Made by a program: the position numbers and the translations under genes | Shown: piece after piece, positions 58,370 to 64,000 of the stretch | Numbering within the stretch: the first letter of the stretch is position 1 | How the letters are laid out: every line of letters begins with the position of its first letter | Notes under the pieces: generated by a model | The model's input: only the letters and a program-made list of their open reading frames with translations | Databases searched by the model: none | Told to the model about the DNA's origin: nothing | Assembly: GCA_030591525.1 (NCBI GenBank) | Contig: JAUVAV010000013.1 | Location: 1-64,000 of the forward strand | DNA: 64,000 nucleotides | Source of the DNA: a candidate division FCPU426 bacterium | Lineage (GTDB): Bacteria > Oederibacteriota > JAAXVQ01 > JAUVAV01 | Direction of reading: 5' to 3'

Positions 58370-60364
58370 ATGATGGTAGACGAAGAGATTAAACCGCGGC
58401 CGGACGAGCCGGAGGAGCCCTTGGCAGCGCAGGAAATAGGGGGCGGCACACCCTTGAATGACGATATGAAAATACCGAGCTATCCGGTTGACGAAAATTA
58501 CGAGACTAAGGAAGGGATTGGTCCGGGTACGCCTCTGAATGAACTGGAGACCACCTCTCCTGAAACTACGGCTAAGCCCGCCGAGGTTGCTAATAAACTT
58601 CCGGAAGAGCCGGAAAAGGAAGTTCCCAGCCGGCCGGAGGAACCGGTTGCGGAACCGCGGGAAGAAGAAGGGGATTTCGCCGAGGAATTGGAGCAGGCGC
58701 TGGAGAATGAACCCGAGCTCGGAGAAATAGTCAAGGGACGGGTCCTGCGTATTGATGAAGAAGGAGTTGTTGTAGATATAGGTTCAAAGTCCGAAGGCAT
58801 TATTCCACGGGAAGAATTTCTTGATGCCCGGGGAGAGTTTTCCGCCCAAGTAGGCGATGAAGTTGATGTTCTGCTGGAACGCCGGGAGAACCGGGACGGG
58901 TTGGTGGTCTTGTCCAAGCGGAAGGTAGATAAGCAAAGAAGCTGGAATGCGGCAAATATGGCTTTAGCAAACGGGACCAGCCTGGAAGGAATAGCACTCT
59001 CCAAATGTAAAGGCGGTTTTGTTGTAGATCTCGGAGGAGTGCAGGCCTTTCTGCCCGGATCTCATATGGATGTCCGGCCGGTTAAAGATCCGGATACCTG
59101 CTTAAACCAACGCCTGCAATTTAAAGTAATTAAGCTGAACCGGGAGCGCGGCAATATCGTGGTTTCCCGCCGGAATCATCTTATAGATGAACTCAACCAG
59201 CAGCGCTCCCAGGTTATTTCCGAACTTAAGCCCGGACGTCTGGTCAAGGGAGTAGTGAAAAATCTTACCAACTATGGAGCTTTTATTGACATAGGCGGAG
59301 TGGACGGACTGTTGCATATCAATGACATGGCATGGTCCAAGGTTACCAATCCCCGCCAGGTAGTAAAAACCGGCAAGGAGATAGAGGTCCTGGTGCTCTC
59401 GATTGATGAAGCCACGGGCAAAATAGCATTGGGACTCAAGCAGAAAAGTGAAGATCCCTGGGTCAATATTGCGGCCAAGTATCCGGTGGAAAGCCTGATC
59501 GAGGCCGAGGTGGTTTCTTTGACTGATTTTGGGGCCTTTTTGCGGATTGAGAACGAGGTAGAAGGTTTGCTCCCGATTTCGGAGATTTCCTGGACCAAAC
59601 GCCTGCGCCATCCCAAGGAAATTTTAAAGGTCGGGGACAGCCTGCGGGTGAAGATATTAGCGTTGGACCCCCAGGCCAAGAAAATCACCCTGGGGTTGCG
59701 CCAGACCGAGCCGGAGCCTTTTGCCTTGTTTATGGAGAATTTTCGAAACGGCCAGACGCTGGACGGCGAGGTAAAATCAATTACCAAATACGGTGCCTTT
59801 GTTGAACTGGTTGAAGGGGTAACCGGTTTATTGCATATATCCGATATGTCTTGGGATGGGTCGCTTAAAAACCCGGGAGAGCTGGTCAAAGTGGGTGAGC
59901 GGATAACGGTTAAGATATTGGAAATCCAGGCCGATAGAAAAAAAATATCCCTGGGATTGAAACAGCTCCAAGAGGATCCTTGGATCGTTGCCGCTAAAAA
60001 GTATTCCGTGGGAAGGGTGGTTAAGGCTAAGGTTGTCCGGAATACCAAATTCGGAGTATTTGTTCAGATGGAACCCGGAGTGGAAGGGTTGATTCATATT
60101 ACCCAATTGGAAAAAGGGAAAGAACGCTCCGAACCCAAACCTCTGCCCGAGGGAGAATACGTGCAGGCCAAAATAATCAAGGTAAATTCGAAAGAGCATA
60201 AAATAGCTCTTTCCATCCGGGAGTTTATGCAGGATCAAGAGCAGGTGGAAATGAAGAAATATTTGGAGCCGGCTAATAAACCCGGGATTTCACTGGGCGA
60301 AATTTCCGGTCTGAGCCGGGAAGAACTGCTTAAACGTTTCCCGGAGAAACCGGAAAATGAATGA
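58370..60364 (+). CDS. rpsA: 30S ribosomal protein S1 with six S1 domains and acidic/Pro-rich N-terminal extension
   Basis: Six readable S1 repeats (e.g. 'GRLVKGVVKNLTNYGAFIDIGGVDGLLHINDMAW'). Confidence 0.95.
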   Translation: MMVDEEIKPRPDEPEEPLAAQEIGGGTPLNDDMKIPSYPVDENYETKEGIGPGTPLNELETTSPETTAKPAEVANKLPEEPEKEVPSRPEEPVAEPREEEGDFAEELEQALENEPELGEIVKGRVLRIDEEGVVVDIGSKSEGIIPREEFLDARGEFSAQVGDEVDVLLERRENRDGLVVLSKRKVDKQRSWNAANMALANGTSLEGIALSKCKGGFVVDLGGVQAFLPGSHMDVRPVKDPDTCLNQRLQFKVIKLNRERGNIVVSRRNHLIDELNQQRSQVISELKPGRLVKGVVKNLTNYGAFIDIGGVDGLLHINDMAWSKVTNPRQVVKTGKEIEVLVLSIDEATGKIALGLKQKSEDPWVNIAAKYPVESLIEAEVVSLTDFGAFLRIENEVEGLLPISEISWTKRLRHPKEILKVGDSLRVKILALDPQAKKITLGLRQTEPEPFALFMENFRNGQTLDGEVKSITKYGAFVELVEGVTGLLHISDMSWDGSLKNPGELVKVGERITVKILEIQADRKKISLGLKQLQEDPWIVAAKKYSVGRVVKAKVVRNTKFGVFVQMEPGVEGLIHITQLEKGKERSEPKPLPEGEYVQAKIIKVNSKEHKIALSIREFMQDQEQVEMKKYLEPANKPGISLGEISGLSREELLKRFPEKPENE

Positions 60365-60467
60365 ACGTGTGTAATCGGGAAGTAGTCACAGGCGTAATTG
60401 GTTAGTATCTGTCGCGAAAGGTTGTTTTCGGAAAGGGTTGTCATAACCGAATGATTTTTATATTTCG

Positions 60468-60598
60468 GTAGGGGCAGGTTCTAAACCCGCCCTTACAAAT
60501 AATTCTTTGAAAATCAAAGCCGCTGGATTCCCGCTCAAGTATGGAGATGAGCGGAATAGATTATTGACATGCATCTTAAAGGCATGCGGAAATGACGT
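60468..60598. repeat. Family D palindrome followed by family C-like GGATTCCCGCTCAAG...GAGCGGAAT unit
   Basis: GTAGGGGCAGGTTCTAAACCCGCCCTTAC. Confidence 0.5.
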
Positions 60599-60681
60599 AA
60601 CTCCCGTAATCAGAAAATATCTTTCCGCAGCAGGAAGTACTTAAAAGAGCAGGAAGACAACATAAGAGGAGGGAAAAAGGC

Positions 60682-61341
60682 ATGAGAACCGCTCAGGAGA
60701 TTTTTAGCCGCTATGGAAAAACGTATGCTGCCGGCGATGTAATATTCAACGAAGGCGATATTGGAGAGGAGATGTTTATTATCCAGTCCGGCCAGGTAAA
60801 AATCGTAAAAAAAACCAATAAGGAAGAGAAAACCCTGGTAATCCTTTCCGAGGGCGATTTTTTCGGAGAAATGGCGGTGATTGACCGCGAACCGCGTTCC
60901 GCCGGCGCTGTCGCCATTACCGAGACCAGATGCATAGTATTAAACAACGCGGTTTTTGAGTCCACCATGCAGTCGAATATACATATTGTAAAAAGAATAC
61001 TGCGCAACATGAGCTCCCGGTTGCGCGAAGCCAATAAACAGATTGCCAACCTGCTTTTAAAGGATCATAATCGCAGAGTAGCCAATACTCTGGTCCTGAT
61101 TGCCCAGAAGCACGGCACCCAGACCGATAAGGGGATTGTAATGGATTTTCCCCTTACGGTCGTGGAATTGGCCAGTTCCTCCGGCTTGTCCGCTGAGATT
61201 GATAAAGTTAAGGACATTCTGAGCAAATTGGAAAAAGCCAAAGTTATCAGATTCGAGGGAGAACGAATAATTATTAGTTCTCTGGAAAATTTGGGTAAAT
61301 TTATTCAATACCTTGAGATGAAGGAAGAATTCGGGGTATAG
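60682..61341 (+). CDS. Crp/Fnr-family regulator (cNMP-binding plus C-terminal winged helix)
   Basis: 'YAAGDVIFNEGDIGEEMFIIQSGQVKIVKK...LSEGDFFGEMAVIDREPRSAGAVA'. Confidence 0.92.
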   Translation: MRTAQEIFSRYGKTYAAGDVIFNEGDIGEEMFIIQSGQVKIVKKTNKEEKTLVILSEGDFFGEMAVIDREPRSAGAVAITETRCIVLNNAVFESTMQSNIHIVKRILRNMSSRLREANKQIANLLLKDHNRRVANTLVLIAQKHGTQTDKGIVMDFPLTVVELASSSGLSAEIDKVKDILSKLEKAKVIRFEGERIIISSLENLGKFIQYLEMKEEFGV

Positions 61342-61480
61342 CCTAGGAGCCTGAGCAATTAGTTGCTCAGGCTCCAGAGCATTTGAGATTCGATAGTAGA
61401 AATTAGATAAAATATCGCAAATGCGGTCTACTTTCTACTATCCACTCTCAAAAAACCGACTAATTGCTCAAACTCCTAGG
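61342..61480. repeat. Nested inverted-repeat element, family A copy 3
   Basis: CCTAGGAGCCTGAGCAATTAGT ... ACTAATTGCTCAAACTCCTAGG; inner AGCATTTGA...CAAATGCGGTC shared with 34968-35035. Confidence 0.7.
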
Positions 61481-61532
61481 TGCTCGGGTCAAACGCATGG
61501 CTAATATATTACAAGAAAAGGAGGGATGAAGA

Positions 61533-62123
61533 ATGAGGAAATTGTCTGCGGTTTTGGTGCTGGTTCTGGCGGCCGGATTAGGCGGTTGCGGGGGAGAAGG
61601 GCCTGATGAGCGGCGGGGAAATATGTTTTTTAAAAACGGAAAATATTATGAAGCCTTCCAGGCTTACGAGAAAGCCGTGGCCAAGGATGCTAAACTCCTG
61701 GAATCCCGGGAATTCGCAGAAAAATTCAAGAATGCTTATTATTACTACGGCGGGGCGCTGGAGATGAGCGGCAGCCTGGAATCAGCGGTTAAATATTATA
61801 TTTTAGGCTTTGACCTGGTTCCCACGGACGTGGGGATTTGTGATAAGCTGGCAAAATATTTCTGGGGAGATGAGGAGTTTGAAAAAGGCATAAAATATTT
61901 TAAACGCCTCTTGGAATTGGACGCGGAAAGCCCGGATACTGATAAAAAATGGGCTGTCATGGGTGAGGATTATTATGCCCTGGGATATTCCTTGTTTAAA
62001 ACCAAGAAGTATTTGGAAGCGATAGAAGCGTTGGAGCAATCACTTAAAGTCGCTCCCCGGGGAGCCTTTGCGAAGAAAGCGAAGAGTGCGCTGGCCGCTG
62101 CCAAGGCCGCGATGAAAAAGTAA
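61533..62123 (+). CDS. TPR-repeat lipoprotein
   Basis: Lipobox 'GLGGC'; 'NMFFKNGKYYEAFQAYEKAVAKDAKLLE'. Confidence 0.8.
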   Translation: MRKLSAVLVLVLAAGLGGCGGEGPDERRGNMFFKNGKYYEAFQAYEKAVAKDAKLLESREFAEKFKNAYYYYGGALEMSGSLESAVKYYILGFDLVPTDVGICDKLAKYFWGDEEFEKGIKYFKRLLELDAESPDTDKKWAVMGEDYYALGYSLFKTKKYLEAIEALEQSLKVAPRGAFAKKAKSALAAAKAAMKK

Positions 62124-62128
62124 GTATC

Positions 62129-63343
62129 GTGAATCCTAAGGGTCACCGGGATCGGGAAGTTTATTCGGTCTCCGAAGTAGTCGCGCGGGCCCGGGATTTA
62201 TTGGAAGGCGCGTTTTCGCGCGTTTGGGTTGAAGGCGAGATATCCAATTTCAAAGGGCATTTCTCCGGACATTTCTATTTTACCCTGAAAGACTCCGAGA
62301 GTCAGCTTCGTGCGGCCATGTTCCGCGGAGCCAACCGCGGGTTGAAGTTTCAAGTGGAAAACGGGCTCAAGGTAATTGCCGGGGGACGGCTTTCAATTTA
62401 TTCGGCGCGCGGTGATTTCCAGATGGTCGTGGAGAACCTGGAGCCCGCCGGGCTCGGCGCGCTCCAACTCGCCTTTGAACAGCTCAAACAAAAGCTGGCA
62501 CAAGCCGGACTCTTTGATCCGGGAAGAAAAAAAAACCTGCCGGAGTTCCCCCGCCGCATTGCAGTGGTAACCTCGCCTACCGGGGCCGCGATCCGCGATA
62601 TTTTAAATGTCACCGGCCGGCGCTCGATGTTGGCGGATATATCCATATATCCGGTCCGGGTCCAGGGGGAAAGCGCGGCCCGGGAAATCGCGCAGGCCTT
62701 GCGCCGGTTAAACGAGGAAAACGGATGGGATGTTATTATTTGCGCCCGGGGCGGAGGATCGCTCGAGGATTTATGGGCGTTTAACGAAGAGATCGTGGCC
62801 CAGGCTATAGCGGATTCCCGGATTCCGGTAATTTCAGCCGTGGGACATGAAATTGACTATACGATTTCTGATTTTGTGGCCGATGTCCGGGCGGAAACCC
62901 CGACCGCAGCGGCGGAGATGGTTCTGCGGGACCGCCGGGAACTGCTGGAACAAATTAAATCATTTTCCCGCATCATGTCCAACAAACTAACCGGCCGGTT
63001 GCGCGAGTCACGCCGGAGATTGGACCGGGTTCTGGATTCACGCATCCTGCAGCAGCCGCGAAGAGTTTTTGAGCCTTTGGCGCAGCGCCTGGATGATCTT
63101 TTCAACCACCTGCGGCAGAGGATGGGTAACCAGGTCCGGCTGGGTAGGGAGCGGCTGCAAGGCCGGGCGGCCCAGTTGGAAGCGCTATCGCCGCTTAAGG
63201 TCATGGGCCGGGGTTATTCTCTCGTATATCGTCTGCCCGGGCGGGATCTGCTTAGCAAGTCTGCAGGTTTGAAGCCGGGAGATGAATTGGAGATTGTTTT
63301 TCATAAAGGCGGGGCGGAGTGTGAAGTGAAGAAGATTAGTTGA
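62129..63343 (+). CDS. xseA: Exodeoxyribonuclease VII large subunit
   Basis: 'VYSVSEVVARARDLLEGAFSRVWVEGEISNFKGHFSGHFYFTLKDSESQLRAAMFRG...VITSPTGAAIRDI-like 'VVTSPTGAAIRDILNV'...ARGGGSLEDLWAFNEE'. Confidence 0.96.
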   Translation: MNPKGHRDREVYSVSEVVARARDLLEGAFSRVWVEGEISNFKGHFSGHFYFTLKDSESQLRAAMFRGANRGLKFQVENGLKVIAGGRLSIYSARGDFQMVVENLEPAGLGALQLAFEQLKQKLAQAGLFDPGRKKNLPEFPRRIAVVTSPTGAAIRDILNVTGRRSMLADISIYPVRVQGESAAREIAQALRRLNEENGWDVIICARGGGSLEDLWAFNEEIVAQAIADSRIPVISAVGHEIDYTISDFVADVRAETPTAAAEMVLRDRRELLEQIKSFSRIMSNKLTGRLRESRRRLDRVLDSRILQQPRRVFEPLAQRLDDLFNHLRQRMGNQVRLGRERLQGRAAQLEALSPLKVMGRGYSLVYRLPGRDLLSKSAGLKPGDELEIVFHKGGAECEVKKIS

Positions 63344-63357
63344 TATTCCAAACATCG

Positions 63358-63386
63358 TGTAGGGGCAAGGCATGCCTTGCCCTTAA
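63358..63386. repeat. Family D-like palindrome GTAGGGGCAAGGCATGCCTTGCCCTTA
   Basis: Self-complementary unit between xseA stop and xseB start. Confidence 0.55.
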
Positions 63387-63414
63387 TGCGAAGAGGAGCC
63401 AAGGAGCATCACCC

Positions 63415-63834
63415 ATGCCTAAGAAAAATAAAACCATGAATTTCGAAGAAGCCTTGCATCGTCTGGAAGAGCTGGTTTCACAGCTGGAACGCGCCGAGGC
63501 GCCGCTGGAAACCGCTCTGGCGCTGTATGAAGAGGGCGTAGGCCTGGCGCGTTTTTGCTCTCAGCAGTTGAAAACAGCGGAGCGGCGGGTTGAAATACTT
63601 GAAGATAAGAACGGGCGAATAGAGAGCCGGCCATTTTTATCCTCTGACCCGGAAAGGCCCGGGCTAGGGGAGGGAAGAGAGATGGACTTAGAAAATAATG
63701 AAGCGGAAAATATTGAACATGCCGAAGAAACCCCAGAGAGCGGTGAGGAAGAAGACGACGAGGAAAACGACGACGAGGAAAACGAAGAAGACTCTGAGTC
63801 GGGTCTCGGTCGCAACCAAAAGAGCTTCTTCTAA
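63415..63834 (+). CDS. xseB: Exodeoxyribonuclease VII small subunit with acidic C-terminal tail (start revised from 63340)
   Basis: 'MNFEEALHRLEELVSQLERAEAPLETALALYEEGVGLARFCSQQLKTAERRVEIL' then 'GEEEDDEENDDEENEEDSESG'. Confidence 0.92.
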   Translation: MPKKNKTMNFEEALHRLEELVSQLERAEAPLETALALYEEGVGLARFCSQQLKTAERRVEILEDKNGRIESRPFLSSDPERPGLGEGREMDLENNEAENIEHAEETPESGEEEDDEENDDEENEEDSESGLGRNQKSFF

Positions 63835-64000
63835 AACCCGGCCGGATTTTGATTTAAAAATATACCTGGAGCAGCGCCGGAAAGCCGTAGATACTGCGCT
63901 GGACTACTGGCTGCCGCCCTCGGACCGTTTTCCGGTTCGGCTCCACTCGGCTATGCGGCACAGCATTTTTTCAGGCGGCAAGCGTCTGCGTTCCATTCTG
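63698..64000 (+). CDS. ispA: Polyprenyl (farnesyl/geranylgeranyl) diphosphate synthase N-terminus, runs off the window; overlaps xseB in +1 frame
   Basis: Hand-translated: MKRKILNMPKKPQRAVRKKTTRKTTTRKTKKTLSRVSVATKRASSKTRPDFDLKIYLEQRRKAVDTALDYWLPPSDRFPVRLHSAMRHSIFSGGKRLRSIL; frame open from a TAG at 63689 to window end; start among ATG 63698, ATG 63719, GTG 63743. Confidence 0.85.
   Translation, partial: MKRKILNMPKKPQRAVRKKTTRKTTTRKTKKTLSRVSVATKRASSKTRPDFDLKIYLEQRRKAVDTALDYWLPPSDRFPVRLHSAMRHSIFSGGKRLRSIL

Noticed and set aside
59272-60048. 258-aa minus-strand ORF
   Set aside because: Antisense of rpsA S1 domains; Ser/Phe/Ile-rich shadow frame.
5371-61480. Full transposon/IS elements at the inverted-repeat loci
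   Set aside because: No transposase-like ORF is present within or beside these short elements; reported as repeats only.
1-64000. tRNA, rRNA or well-known ncRNA genes
   Set aside because: No cloverleaf-consistent GTTCRA arm context or rRNA signature was recognised; absence by eye is weak evidence and tRNAscan/Infernal would be decisive.

Overview
64 kb window from a Gram-negative-type bacterial genome, probably an uncultivated lineage (taxon not determined). Essentially all genes are on the + strand.

(1) ~0-21.7 kb: accessory surface/secretome locus. It holds two PF10091-like glycoamylase proteins, many copies of a jelly-roll domain with a recurring 'YLWGG' motif, three secreted proteins with FlgD/Por-type C-terminal domains, three PorV/UPF0164-like barrels, a CBM-outer-membrane-barrel fusion, and a small fimbria/WxL-like cluster.

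(2) ~21.9-31 kb: GH35-like glycosidase, a 1010-aa TPR protein, and an ExbB/ExbD/ExbD/TonB energy-transducing module.

(3) ~31-40.9 kb: two consecutive BatD-BatA-BatB-BatC (VWA/TPR) modules sharing one MoxR-DUF58 pair.

(4) ~40.9-64 kb: core genes (ruvCAB, pgsA, mtnA + class II aldolase, trpS, scpAB, rluB, pheA-hisC-aroF-tyrA-aroA-cmk-plsC-ispH-rpsA, xseAB, start of a polyprenyl synthase).

Intergenic regions carry several families of palindromic or nested inverted repeats. The most interesting items are: the cargo/PorV-like gene couples (3 of 3); a basic polyprenyl-synthase N-terminus overprinted on the acidic tail of XseB, missed by the ORF track; a promoter-RBS-small ORF with a CCU-UGA-A +1 frameshift candidate; the WxL/fimbria-like four-gene cluster; and the nested palindromic elements. 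All family names come from reading the translations; no database search was run.
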